A DNA stretch of 64,000 bases from Thalassia testudinum (GCA_037157565.1 JAZHRO010000055.1:40207001-40271000), one strand, 5' to 3'. Counted from the stretch's first letter, positions 12,001 to 24,300 are shown. The notes: generated by a model not told the origin, from the sequence alone. Translations and numbers: made by a program.

Positions 12001-12690
12001 ACAAAGTACACAGTAGTGTTGATATCGAAAGACCCATCTAATGATGTAATAACCCAAACTTAGGGACAATGGTCAAATGTAACTATTTACTTAAGCAGGA
12101 TGGCCTTCCTGGTCAAAACTCAAAACTTCAACAATAACCCCCTCCTATTTTTATCAAAATTCCTCTGTATTCCTATCCTTGGCTTAAAAATAAACTTTAT
12201 GCCCTCGAGGAAATTTCTCAAGATTTTGCTACTACTTTTGTTATCTTAGGTGTTAACCAGCCTATTTTGGTTACATTTGATGTAAGATAATCTCATCCTT
12301 ACATAAAATAAGAGAGAAATAAGTTAAGAAGAATGTTTGATTAGAGGGATACATGGGATACACGGTAGGAGAAAATAATTGTTATACCAATGTGATATTG
12401 GTGAGTAATATTTTAATATTATAATATAAGTATTACATGGGTTGATATGATCGGACGAATATGTCTTAATAGGCATATTATGTTAGATTGGTATACTTTA
12501 ATATATATTAGTATTAATGTAATGTAATGAGATGGTTTGAGAATATGTATATTTTAATAAATGTTCATGTTGATTTGATAAAGTGGGATAATTTATATTC
12601 CTTGAACTTTGAAATTTATCTCTTAGATATCCTTTTAAATTTGAAATATCCCTTGGATTATACTTCAGCCAAACGATGCCTCGTACCTTT
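9080..12690. other. AT-rich stretch without recognised genes
   Basis: Strongly AT-rich, with many short homopolymers and no frame resembling a known protein. A 118-codon minus frame at 9443-9799 has no recognised motif. Around 11480-11800 and 12300-12600 there are degenerate TTTACGTAA-like and TAATATTTTAATATT-like repeats that may be MITE debris. Confidence 0.5.
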
Positions 12691-13740
12691 AGGACATGTT
12701 TGGTAGATAGACTAAGTGGGTTAACCTAGGTTTGTTTGACACTTAACTTGCCTGTCACTTGCACCGAGTTAAAGGGAGTTAACCTAACATAAACTTAACC
12801 CGCCTCCTCTATAGAACAAAATTAGCATACCTAACCACCCAAATATCAAAATTTACTTATTCCACCACTCTTTTCCAATTCCTCGAATGTCCTTGGGGCC
12901 CTTGCCCAAATGTTCTTGTGAAGCCATATAATTTGAAATCCTTGTTTGTCTTCCATGAAGTTTCTCAGAATACTTGTAAGAGAGGTATATCGCTCTCTCT
13001 TGCAAATGCCAATGTTTCCCTCTCTGCCCAACCCAAGCAACCACAAAACATATTTTTCCACGTAGAAGACTGGCAATTCAATATTGGTTGCTTGCTTAAT
13101 TGGACAATGAGTTCCCCTCAACAATAGGTGTCTGGAGAACTTATAGGACATGTTCGGTGTAAATTATAGCGCTGCCTCCTTAGAAAATGTTGTATAATTT
13201 CTGCTTTTGGCCTTCAACTTGGTTGATTCATTGCAAGAGGAAAAGAGAGGGCCTTCAATAAAATCTCCACTTGGAATACCATGAAGCGTCACTAGTATCA
13301 TTTCCAATGGAGGATGACCTTGGCCACTACTGAAGCATCGAGGATTGCATGAAACTAACAATGTGATCTACCTGTTGGCCGTCCCCCAATTATTGTGGCG
13401 TTAAAACTGACATTGTTGTCCTGGGCACTACATCCAAAATGGGAATGGGTTAGATTGCAAGAAACACAAACCAGCCTTCCTCGTACGGTTCTAGTTCCAA
13501 TCTCCGTGCTCATCTCTGGGTTCCGCAAGATTTTAATTGCAGGCAGTTGTAGACTCTTGCTTCGACTCTCGAGCTCAACTCTACGCCCCTTTTCTTTCTA
13601 TCTTTTTCTTTTTTCTTTTTATGACCGAGAACACATCTCCGATGGCCGATTGGGGAGGAATGTATTTTCCCACGTTGAAATTTACGACCATGTTTGGACA
13701 CGTGGGAAAAGATATTATAAGGGTAAATTAAAATGAAATA
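12691..13740. other. Unassigned region with a 101-codon minus frame
   Basis: A moderately GC-balanced island in AT-rich DNA. Minus frames at 13151-12846 and 13361-13164 are open, but I recognise neither. GGACATGTTYGGT occurs at both 12697 and 13146 in the same direction. It could be a decayed transposon or gene fragment. Confidence 0.25.
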
Positions 13741-13990
13741 AATAAAAATAGCTATTTATTTAAGTAACGAAATAAGTGAAAAATTAAGTGATGAGATACT
13801 ATAATTAATCTAGTGATGCGATAATAGTAAATATTTATTTAATATTAAGAGTAAGAATACGAGATGTAATGGGTATTTATTTAATATTAGATGTGAAAAT
13901 GAAAAATATAATGAATATTTATTTAATAATAAAAGTGAAAGTAAAAAGCATCATGATTGATTGAAATGATTACATATAAATTTATGTTAA
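13735..13990. repeat. Degenerate AT-rich tandem repeat
   Basis: TATTTATTTAATATTA-like units recur about every 55 bases (near 13830, 13870 and 13915), separated by GTGAAAATGAAAA-like spacers. Confidence 0.5.
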
Positions 13991-14539
13991 AATAATAACA
14001 ATAAAAAAATCTCAACAAAAATCTACTATGGAGGAAACAATCCCGCAAACCCGGTGTCCAAAATGAGCCCAAGAGAGTGTCGACAATTTCCATGGAGGGG
14101 CACTCGACTTTACCGTGTTGACAATTTCCTCTACCGGGACAGTGTCAGAAAGAAGAAATACCGTCGATAGTTACTTGCGATGCTTTCTTCGATTTCTCGA
14201 AAAAAAAAAAAATCCCATCTTTTTGATCAATATAAAAAACAAAAGAAAAGTGCATCCGGCAAAGTCTTTCTCCAACATTTTCGACGTCAACGTCGGAATA
14301 AGATTGGCAGTAACCACTTTTTAATTTCCATACGCATTTAAGGTCATTTTAAATTTCACAATTGGAGGTTTAGAGATGAGGCTTCGTGTCCTACGCAGCC
14401 GACGACAAATGGGTATTAGTACGAATGCATAAACAAGGCTAAGAGAAGCAAATGGAAAACTATTAATGAGATCTTTTTTTTACCATAATCATTCTTTACA
14501 TGGGAGCTGCTGGTGTTGACCTCAATTCTTCTTAATTCT

Positions 14540-14746
14540 TTATGGTTTTGTTTGACAAAGGGAATGAGTTTATAGTGTAAATAAAAGGATAGAGAATGAG
14601 TAAAATAAATTATGAAATAAATAAGTTAATTTTTTTGAATATTTTGACTGGTTAAGGTTATTTTATAAAAAAGATAGAATAATTTTACCTTATATTAAAT
14701 CCACTTAATCTGATATAAATAGGAGGTAAATTAAGTGGTGAGTTAA
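14540..14746. mobile_element. AT-rich MITE-like element, left part (interrupted)
   Basis: Begins near GTTTGACAAAGGGAATGAG and runs into GTTAA at 14742-14746, where the composite element starts. Its continuation lies at 23304-23358 and ends in ACCAAACACCCTC, an imperfect inverse of the left end. A similar AT-rich element, apparently uninterrupted, lies at 24085-24300. Confidence 0.45.
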
Positions 14747-17700
14747 TGTCACGACTTGATCCCAGATCCATACAGGATCTAAGATCGACTCGCTTCGACT
14801 AATCCAAAGATCCAGTCGTCCAACAAAAAATAACCAAATAATATTCAACAAACTACAGTCACACAAGTATAGTAGCTAAGCAGGAGAAATTTGCAACGGA
14901 AGGGGAATTAGAATAGTAAAACTATACTATTACATGTTATCAAGAACATAATACAGCCATCACAACGAAAACGAATACATATAACGGAAACAAGGCTATA
15001 GATACTCACTACAAACAGTAGAAACTACAGCTGGGCTCGACTAGGCCCAATGTCCTCAACAGCTAGTAGCTCGGGCTGCTCAAATCCCTGACCTGTATAA
15101 AATTCATATAACTGGAGTTAGCTAATGCTGAATAGAGTGGTGACTAAACATAAAAAAATATTTATCAGGTAATTTAACATATTACTTTCAGATCCAATTT
15201 ATCCTATAACGGTTTTCTTTGTGTAGAGATCTCTGATCAGGGCTCATCTCATTACTTAAATCTTCTTGTTCTCTAAAGGAACGATTTTGCTTGCAGCTTC
15301 CCATGATGTAGGATGCACACGTGGCACCCTCTTGGCCGGGAGAGTCCCTTCGTGGTAGTGCTACACCTAATCTACCACCCCGAGGTCACGGTCGTGACGT
15401 AGCGGTGACTACGACACACGTGATAAGCGCGTGGGTGGCTACCCCGCATTAGCACGCGGTCTGTCATTTCCGCTAGCGGGTACGCCTCAATGTACAGTAT
15501 GAAATAATATAGAGCCTTGCCTTCTCAGAATAGAACAGGAGTCTCACCCCTCCTCAGTCCGCGTACCCTCGTCCGACTATCCCGATTTACCCAACGGGCT
15601 AACAAGAGTCGGTGTAGGGTGGCCATATGTAAAGACCCATTCTGTTATGAGCCTTTTAAGATGTCTAGACTGTCGGTCAGATGTCTGGTCAGACGTTTGG
15701 AGCCCTTCCCAAATGTCTGGAAATTAAAACTTTGTACGTAGCTTCGCGTCTGCACGCAGGCTGCCCTTTTTCCTCTCTTCTCTCTCTTCTTCCTCCCCCG
15801 CAGAACCCTAGCCACTCCTTTATTTAAGACCCCTCTTCCCCCTCCCTCTCTTCCCCACTCCACCATAGCCACCTTCCTTCCTCTCCACTACAGCGAAAGG
15901 GGCGAGCACGAGAGAGAGCGCGAGTGAGAGCGACGAGGAGGAGAGGCGGCACAAAGAAAGGAGGAAGAGCTTGTGTCCGCGAGCTCGTGGGAGCTTGCCG
16001 GAGGATGCACCGCCAGAGCGGCGCGAGCGGGAAGAGGTGTTGATTCATTACCAGGAGGGGGTGACGTAATAAATTGCGGAATATTAATATAAACAATCTC
16101 AAAAAATTTAATCACACAATGTGCACAATTATTTTTAGGTGGAAGCCTAACCGGGTGAAAACCACCACCTAACCCTCTCAAGTTAGGATTTTCCGATCAA
16201 CCAAGTTGATCAAATCCACTAACTGAATCACTTAAACGAGGGTGATTCAACCTCAATTATAACCACGCTACTTTATACTAGGGTAGCGTACCTCAAACCC
16301 CTTCTCTTCACGAGAAGGATTTTGTCTCACGAAGGAGACGGGAATTCGCAAAGCGAATACCCAACCAATAACAAAGATAAAATAAACAACAATCCTATAG
16401 AGCCAACAAAGTAATTTAAACCTAGCTTCTATAGGAATTAAGATGCTTCCCTTTGCAAGGAGTGCGTCGACGACGCGGATGTGTGAACGACGGTGCAACG
16501 TCGCTCTCGTGACTACGGCGAGAGAGCGGATGCGCAAATCCTTGATGCTCTCTAGATGAAGAATTAGAGCTTGGAGAGTAAAAGCTTTTCTTCTTGGGAT
16601 CAAGAGACACAAAATGGTTTGAAAGTGTATTACAAAGTGTGTCTAGGTGTGTGTTTGTGTGCAAGAGGTTCCTCTCTATTTATAGAGGCCTTAGGAAGGC
16701 TTTGGAAGGCTTAGGAAAGCTTCCATAGCCGTTGGGTGCAAAGCCCAAGAGAATCAGGCCGAAATCAGGAACAATGATTGTACTGACAGGGTTATCAGAC
16801 ATCTGATTCTGGCATTAGACGTCTGGGAAACCAGTTTAAGATGTCTGAAAATAAAGTCTGACGTCTGATTTTAGGCGGGTTTCTTCCTGACTTGAATCAG
16901 ATCTAAACAGGGTTCTAGTGCAAGTCCATCAGACGACATACAGGACGTCTGGCACTATGTTTGGATGTCTGGAAACCTAGTTTTTCGTGGGAATGGATTT
17001 TCAAGCGTTGCAACGGCTAGAAAATCTCTGAGAAGAGATTTTGGGTCAGCCGAGGCAAAACGGTCATTTACCAGACGTCTGGAAAGGCCTAAGGACGTCT
17101 AATAAGGCTCTAACGGTCATATCCTTGAGTGTTTGCTAAGCCAGCCAACGGTCCACTAATTGGACATCTGGCAAGTCCATCAGACGTCTTCTAAGACGTC
17201 TGGACTAAGGTCTGGATGTCTGATTTTCATCAGACAAAACTTCTAAGTCTAGGATAATTGTTATCAGACGTCTGAATCAACAGTCAGACGTCTTAAAACA
17301 CATTATCAGACGTCTGATATTGGAATTAGACGTCTGGAAAAGCTATTTGAACCCTATATTGGTTTTATAAGTTTTCTACGGAAAACCTAAGTATCCTAGG
17401 GTTGTGCTAGTGTTCCTAGGACTACTGTTAGGGTACTTTGAGGCTCTTTAACAAGATTTTCTAAGGAAGAAAAAGAAAGAGCAACAAAAGAAACGAAAAA
17501 TACAAAGAGTACAAGAGAAGGAAATCTATCCTATTCTTCATCTCCTTCTTCAAAATATCGCTCCTCGCGAATCTCTTCTGTTCTCCATCAAGCTCTTCCA
17601 ATCCGTCCTGGATGCGAGCTCGAACTTCGTCTAATCACGTCTCCATTTGCAATTTGCCTGAAATCTAAGACTTCAAGTGCAAATGTTAAATGACACGTGT

Positions 17701-19118
17701 TTTGTTATCATCAAAACAAATGATCGTGGTGCTCTAGCACCAACAAGAGGAACGCGTCGGGGGAGACGTCCTCGACACCTTGCTGCAGCTGGAGCTGCAG
17801 ACGGGGAGGAGAGGCCACGGCTGCACACGGCGAGAGGAGCAGGAGGTCGGTCTAGTCCTGGGTTTTTCCAAAAATCAGACGTCTGGCTTGTCGTCCAGAC
17901 GATGGGTTGGACGTCTGAAAGCAGTGTTCTGCGAAGGTATGTTCCTCTTGCGGTTACGGCCATGCAGGCCGCACCGCAGATTCGATCTACATGGCTATAT
18001 ATAGGTGATTCGTCTGTCGCGTGCAGGGATAGCTTCGAGAAGGAGCGGGGCACGCCCTCCCATTCATTTCGGACGTCTAGACAACTTACCAGACGACTGG
18101 AAGTACTTCTAGACGACTGGAGGAGAGGTCGGACGTCTGGAATTGGGTCCAGATGGTCAAGAAGGGGTTTTGGACGTATAAAGTCTACAAAGGAACCTAA
18201 GGTGAGACTCTAGTTACTTTTAAGATGTCTGGACCTTGTGCCAGACGTCTGATTTAGGTCTGCAGTCTTGTTTTTGACCCGTTTAGGGTCCGTTTGAGGT
18301 TCGTTTTGCGCAAACGAGATATCTGTGGATTCCTTGCGAGTTCCTCTACTTGTTAGAAGGCCTTTTATACTATTCTGAACTTTCCGTTGTGGTATGTCCC
18401 TTGGTATAGGACTTCGATCTGTTGCATGTTCAAGGCCTGCAGAGGCACGTGAGCCTGCCGTTCGAGCCCTCAGTACTCCCGAATTGTCTGGTTGAGTGGT
18501 TTCCTTTGTTTTAAATTATAAAGCATGAATGCATATGTGAAACTGGATAACTAGAAATCTAGGATGTGGCATGAATCCTAGGATAAGAAGTACTTGCACT
18601 GTTTGTATGCGTGTTTGAGATTGCAGTCTTAAATGAATGAATAGAAATATGAACAACTGCCTATTAATAAACAAGAGCTGCCTGTGGAACATGAAATGCC
18701 TGCGCCGGTTAGACAGATACCTATGACATTTCTTGTTGTATATGCAAATTGTGGAAATACGAGCTGCATGTGTAAAATCTGAGAACGGAAATGTGAATGA
18801 GGAAACCTGGTATGGAATAACATGGGGAATACGAGCATGAACCCTACGGGGAATTAGGAGTAGAGCTCCTATGGATAAATGGAATGGATCTGGAAATGTG
18901 AGTGGGAAGTGTGCTAACCCTTGAGTACGTAGTACCAAGGAGAGCGATTGTCCCCTATTTAGTGTAGAGCGGAGCTAGTCGCCCTTGGGTTGGGATCCGA
19001 GGTTAGGATTGGCCACTTTACACCGACTTTTTGGCCCTCACGTACACTATACCGGGGAGAGCTACTAGTGTAGGGAGAAAGCTAGCCACCCCATGGGGCT
19101 TGGGGTTCAGCTAGCCAC
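14747..19118 (-). mobile_element. Gypsy LTR copy, reverse, split by a copia solo LTR
   Basis: Read on the minus strand it runs through the same order as 1-1345 (leader, AGACGTCT cluster, TATA-like CTTAAATAAAGG near 15830) and continues 0.9 kb to the terminus GTCGTGACA at 14747, which matches LTR ends at 3622 and 21722. Removing 16038-17745 plus one AGAGG copy restores a continuous LTR of about 2.7 kb. The far boundary near 19118 is approximate. Confidence 0.6.
16038..17745 (-). mobile_element. Ty1/copia solo LTR with AGAGG duplication
   Basis: Same family as 4261-5964: minus-strand start TGTTGGTGC at 17745, inner end near TAATGAATCAACA at 16038. It is flanked by the 5-bp direct repeat AGAGG (16033-16037, 17746-17750). 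No PBS or gag follows, so this is a solo LTR left by LTR-LTR recombination. It lies inside a gypsy LTR and carries about eleven GACGTC hexamers. Confidence 0.85.
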
Positions 19119-21722
19119 CTTACACCAGTTGGTGCTAGAGCACCATGATCATTTGTTTTGATGATAACAAAACACGTGTTATTTAACATTTGCACTTGGA
19201 GTCTTAGATTTCAGGTCAATTGCAAATGTAGACGTGATTAGACGGAATTCGAGCTCGCATCCAGGACGGATTGGAGGAGCTTGATGGAGAACAGAGGAGA
19301 TTCGCGAGGAGCGATAGATTGAAGATGGAAGGACAAGAAGAATAGGATAGAATTCTATTTATTCGTTTTATGTACTTTTATCTTTATTTTCTTACTCTTT
19401 ATTTCCTTAGAACATTATGTTAAAGAGCCTCAAAGTACCCTAACTGTAGTCCTAGGAACACCGGTACAACCCTAGGATACTTAGGTTTTCTGTAGAGAAC
19501 TTAGAAAACCAATGTAGGGTTCAAATAGAGTTTCCAGATGTCTAATTCCCAAATCAGACGTCTGATAAAGTGTTTTAAGACGTCTGACTGTTGATTCAGA
19601 CGTCTGATAACGTTTAGGCTGGACATAGTTAGTTCTGTCTGATGAAATCAGACGTCCAGACCTTAGACCAGACGTCTTAGGAGACGTCTGATGACTTTGC
19701 CAGATGTCCAATTAGTGGACCGTTAGGCTGGCTTAGCAAACACTGAAGATCTGACCGTTAGAGCCTTATCAGACGTCCTTAAGCCATTCTAGACGTCTGA
19801 TAATTGACCGTTTTGCCTCGACTGACCTGAAAATCTCTTCTCAAAGATTTTGTAGCCGTTACAAATCCATTCCCACGAAAAAGTAGGTTTCCAGACGTCC
19901 ACACATAGTGCCAGACGTCCTGTATGTCGTCTAATGGACTTGCACAAGAACCCTGTTTAGATCTGATTCAAGTCAGGAAGGAACCCGCACGAAATCAGAC
20001 GTCTGACCTTGAAATCAGACGTCTTAAAGTGGTCTTCCAGACGTCTGATGCCAGAATTAGACATCTGATAACCTTGCCAGTGCAATGATTGTTCCTGATT
20101 TCGGGTTGATTCACTTGGGCTTTGCACCCAATGGCTATGGAGCCTTTCCTAAGCCATCCAAAGCCTTCCTAAGGCCTCTATAAATAGAAGGGAACCTCTT
20201 GCACACCAACACACACCTAGAAACATAAGACACACCTTGCAATACACTTTCAAACCATTTTTGTGTCTCTCTTGCTCTCCAAGCTCTAATTCTTCATCTT
20301 GAGAGCATCAAGCCTTGCGCACCTGCTCTCCCGCCATAGTTCACGAGAGCGACGTAGCGCCGTCGTGTTGTTCACGCATCCGTGTCGCCGACACACTCCT
20401 TGCAAAGGGGAGTTTCCTAATTCCTATAGAAGCTAGGTTTAAAATTACTTTGTTGGCTCTATAGAATTATTTGTTATTTTATCTTTGTTATTTGGTTGGG
20501 TATTCACTTTACGAATTCTTGTCTCCTTCGTGGGACAAAATCCTTCTCGTGAAGAGAAGGGGTTGAGGAACGCTACCCTCGCACTTGTGGCGTGGTTGTA
20601 ATTGAGGTTAAATCACCCTCGTTTAAAGTGATTCATTTAGTGGATTTGATTAACTTGGTTGATCGGAAAATCCTAACTCGAGAGGGTTAGGTGGTGGTTT
20701 TCACCCGGTTTTGGTTTCCACCTAAAAATAATTGGGTACTCGTGTGATTGATATTTTGTGAGATTGTTTTATATTTCAATTCCGCATTTTTTACGTTACG
20801 CTGATCTCACCCCTTCCGAGTAGGGAATTACAACACCGACTTGTTAGGCCCATTGGATAAATCGGGGTAGTCAGACGAGGGTGCGTGGACTGTGGAGGGG
20901 CGAGACCCCTGTTTGATTCTGAGGGACTAGACCTTTGTTACTGAGAGGGCTAAGCCCTATACTATTCCGTGCTGTACTTTAGGCATACTCGCTAGCGGAA
21001 ATGATTGACCGCGTGCCAGTGTGGGGTAGCTACCCATGCGCTTATCGCGCGTGCCGTAGTCACCGCTACGTCTGTCCGTGACCTCAGGTGGTTGACTAGG
21101 TGTAGGATCACCACGGGGGACTCTCCCGGCCAGGAGAGCACCACATGTGCCTTCTACTCTTCGGAAAAGACTGCAATCAAGATCGTTCCCACAAGGAACA
21201 TTCGAGATCAAGAAAGAGATATGAAAGTAAACCAATGGGAAAAAGGAAATGACTAATAAAATAAATAACTGGAAAAGAAAAATTTACCTACTAGCCTTTA
21301 CTGCTTTAGTTAGTTTGATTACCACTCTACTCATCGTTCACTGACTCCGTTTTACTCATATCCCCCTTTACAGGTCCAGGAGGTGAGCAACCTGAGTCGC
21401 CGACTGCAGAGGGTGCTAGGCCCAGTCGAGCCCAGCAATAGTTCCTGTTGTTATTGTACTTCCTTTTTGCTAGTGAGTGAGACTGTAGTTACTATTTCTG
21501 TTTCTGTACCTTGTTCTAATTTACTGTTGTGGTGGTGATATATACTGTTAGCAGCTTTTATTTCCTTACTGCTTGTACTCTTTTACTGTTAGTTACTTAG
21601 CATAGTGAATGTGGTTTACTTTCCTGCTTTTTTGTTATTTCTTGTTGGACGACTGGGTCTTGGGATTAGTCGAGTTGAGCTGGTCTTGGGTCCTGTAGGG
21701 ATTCGAAAATCGGGTCGTAACA
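19119..21722 (+). mobile_element. Gypsy LTR downstream half, forward, split by a copia solo LTR
   Basis: Outside the copia insert it matches the reverse complement of 15.64-14.75 kb: TACACCGACTTGTTAGGCCC, GACTCTCCCGGCCAGGAG, GGCCCAGTCGAGCCCAGC and the terminus GGTCGTAACA at 21722. The start is approximate because a repeated motif (GGCCACTTTACACCGAC-like) is present on both sides of the junction. Confidence 0.6.
19127..20832 (+). mobile_element. Ty1/copia solo LTR with ACACC duplication
   Basis: Plus-strand copy of the same 1.7-kb LTR. It starts GTTGGTGCTAGAGCACC after one base changed from the expected TG, ends GGGAATTACA, and is flanked by ACACC (19122-19126, 20833-20837). TATA-like TCTATAAATAGAAGG lies near 20180. 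Opposite in orientation to the solo LTR at 16038, so the two are independent insertions into gypsy LTR DNA. Confidence 0.86.
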
Positions 21723-23303
21723 CCATACCTAGCCTCGGGCCCCCTGGGGCGGCTAGCTCCCCCCTACACTACGTAGCTCACCTTAGTACCACGTACACAA
21801 AGGCCAGCAAGAGTCGACATAGAGTGGCCAAACCCAGCCCGGGTCTAAATCCAAGGGTGGCAAGCTCCCCTCTATACTACAAGGGATAGTTGCTCTCTTC
21901 GATACCATGTACACGAAGGTCAGCTCACTTCCCTTAATAGCTGCCCGTAGGCGGCAAATCCCGGAACCATCTGGTTCTGTGTTATGATATTTTCATTTCA
22001 TTTCACATTCCCCGTAGGGTTCGTACGTGAGTTTCTCTATGTTTGATTTCAAGTATACAGGCAGGTGCCGGTTTGTTCATGATGTGGCCCATTCCATTTA
22101 GCAACTCATGATTTTCTCAATCACCCACATACATTCTTTTCTAGCCCTAGTGTTCATGCCATAACCTAAGGTTCAGTTGAGTAGATGTATTCTAGAGTAT
22201 ATGTTTTCATTTCTTCCTAGGGTTCATCCTTCATCCTAGGTTTAACTAGTTGCATGCATTTTATTAAAACTGAAGATTTGTAGTTAGAACCACTCTACCA
22301 GGGTAATCGGATGGAATGAGGGCGCGTATAGTAGCTCCCGACGTCTCCGCAGGTCCCGTACACCCGACGGACTAGAGACGTAAAACATGAATCGATAGGC
22401 CAAAAAAAGGTTCAGAATGATACAGACAAGGTATCATTATATAGAGAAACTCGTATGGAGAATATAGGTGTTTTGTTTGCGGAAAACCAATAACATTAGG
22501 GCCTTATATGGGCCCAAAAACACGCGGTCAGACATAAATTAGATGTCTGGAAAAGGTCCCAAACGTCTTAAAACAGTTCTTAGGGATACCTCTCTCGGTG
22601 TTCTTCTATCAGACGTCTGGAACTTAGTGCTGATGTTCAAGGGTTCCGTCAGACGTCTGGAGGTGCTCCTGGACGTCTGAAACTGCCTTGGTCCGCCTTC
22701 CAACTTTTGACACATATACGTACGCTGTCAAGACTTTGGCAGAGAGGAAATATGGAAAGTAGATCTCTACTAGATGTCTCATTTTACTTTCGGACATCCG
22801 GTAAGACGTCTAGATGTCGCTCCGGACGTCTAATTCCGTGGAAAAATGACTTCCGTGGAACCACTATGGCTTCCCTCACTTGTAGGCGCTGCAGCAGAAC
22901 AGCGCAGCACCTTCCGCTCTCGCACTCAGATTTGCGATCAGCTCTCCACAATCCGCTCACTCTGGCTCTGGCTCTACTCTCTACTCTCTCGTCCTGCTAC
23001 AGGGTGTGTGACGAAGAGGAGGAGGAGAGGTTATAAAGGGAGAGGAGGTGAGGGGGATGAGGTGGCGAGGAATGGCAAGGGATGGCTGTCGTAGGGAAAG
23101 GGTGGTGAGGGAAACGGCATGGCATGCGTACGACGCGCTCGGAAAAGGAAAGGTATTTTCAAATGTCCGATGCCCTTTACCAGACGCTTGACGTTCTCTC
23201 CAGACGTCTGGACAGACGTCTGACGTTCTCTCCAGACGTCTGGACAGACGTCTGGTGAACACTCTAGACGTCTTAAGCTGTAACAAGATGTTTGATCATT
23301 TCA
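21723..23303 (+). mobile_element. Gypsy LTR upstream half, forward
   Basis: Collinear with the reverse complement of about 19.12-17.75 kb and with 1-1345: leader with CCCTAGTGTTCATGCCATA and CCACTCTACC, AGACGTCT cluster, TATA-like GGTTATAAAGGG near 23032. It ends at CA 23303 against the GTTAA duplication and lacks the downstream half. No PBS or gag follows. Confidence 0.6.
23190..23253 (+). repeat. Perfect 32-bp tandem duplication
   Basis: Two identical 32-base units (23190-23221, 23222-23253), each starting GACGTTCTCTCCAGACGTCT and holding two AGACGTCT palindromes. It lies downstream of the TATA-like box, so it would fall in the transcribed part of the LTR. Confidence 0.85.
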
Positions 23304-23358
23304 GTTAAATACTTAACTTGATATAAACCTACTTAATCTGTCAACCAAACACCCTCTA
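23304..23358. mobile_element. AT-rich MITE-like element, right part
   Basis: Starts with the second GTTAA and ends ACCAAACACCCTC; continues the element broken at 14746. Confidence 0.4.
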
Positions 23359-24084
23359 AATAAATTATTTATGACAAAGACAAGCCTACATTTGGATTTT
23401 GATGCAACAACAGGTGTAGGAGATGGGAAGGACGGATGAAGGGAATCTCAAATGAGATGGTATGGGCATCGAGAGGTGGATTGGAGGGACAGTTACAGGT
23501 TGTAAGGTGGCACAGAATAAAGATGTTGCGACGAAAACGAGATGTTGATGATGATGTTTTCTTGTCCATAGATCTAGCCCCTGGAGGATAAGGTAGGCAG
23601 CTAGAGGCTGGCAGCATGTTTATTGGGATAGGGACTTGAGAATGTGGGTCTCTGGCAATAGTGGTGCGTCGCCCTGGCCATTGGGTTTTGCAATAGCTAG
23701 ATGGAGATACGTGTGTGTGTGTGATTTGTATTGACTTATGTCAGTTAAGGTTAAAGATCGACAATCAAACTCATCAAAAAGGGGCTATATGATATCTCTC
23801 TCAAACGTTTTCCCATTTTAAGTACCGGGTCATGTAACGAATCAACATTTAAGGTTGATTCAATAGGTTCCTTAAACTAGCTCACTGTTGGGATGGCAGG
23901 CAAGACAAGTTAGCTCGTTAACCAGTTTCCAGCTTCTTCAGCTCGTTTTCAAATTTGATTTAGATAACCGTGCTGGGATTTTCTCATGCTTGGACTCTCT
24001 ACTCAACCGTCCTTAACAAACTGTAACAGTCGATGATAATTGCTAAACAAGGCATACCGTCAATCCTCGGTAGAACTATACAGC
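23359..24084. other. No gene seen
   Basis: Mixed-composition DNA with a short (GT)n run at 23712-23722. An 82-codon minus frame at 23617-23369 has no recognised motif. Confidence 0.4.
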
Positions 24085-24300
24085 CCCGTTTGGCAAAGGA
24101 AATAAATTATGAAATAAATTGAAATAGTAAAATAAATAATGAAATAAATAAATTAAACTATTTTGATATTTTAATAAATTAAAATTATTTCACAAAAAAA
24201 ATAAAATAACTTTACATCAGATCAAATTCACTTAATTCAATATAAATAAAAGATAAATTAAATAATAAATTAAATTCTTAACCTACAAAATCATCCTTCT
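24085..24300. mobile_element. AT-rich MITE-like element
   Basis: Begins CCCCGTTTGGCAAAGGAAA and shares AAATAAATTATGAAATAAAT, TATTTTGA and CACTTAAT..ATATAAAT blocks in order with 14540-14746. No coding capacity. Terminal repeats and target duplication were not resolved. Confidence 0.4.

Larger units (their letters stand above)
14747..23303. mobile_element. Composite, partly palindromic gypsy-LTR structure
   Basis: Bounded by TG at 14747 and CA at 23303 and flanked by direct GTTAA (14742-14746 and 23304-23308). The AT-rich flanks join into one MITE-like element, so this arrived as a unit or was rearranged inside one. On the + strand the order is: LTR in reverse (14747 to about 19118), the downstream LTR half forward (about 19119-21722), then the upstream LTR half forward (21723-23303). 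The first and second parts form inverted arms of about 0.9 kb. No gag or pol is present. Two copia solo LTRs inserted later account for 3.4 kb. How the arrangement arose is not resolved. Confidence 0.6.

Noticed and set aside
17677..18213. 178-codon + frame
   Set aside because: Spans a copia/gypsy LTR boundary at 17745; cannot be one gene.
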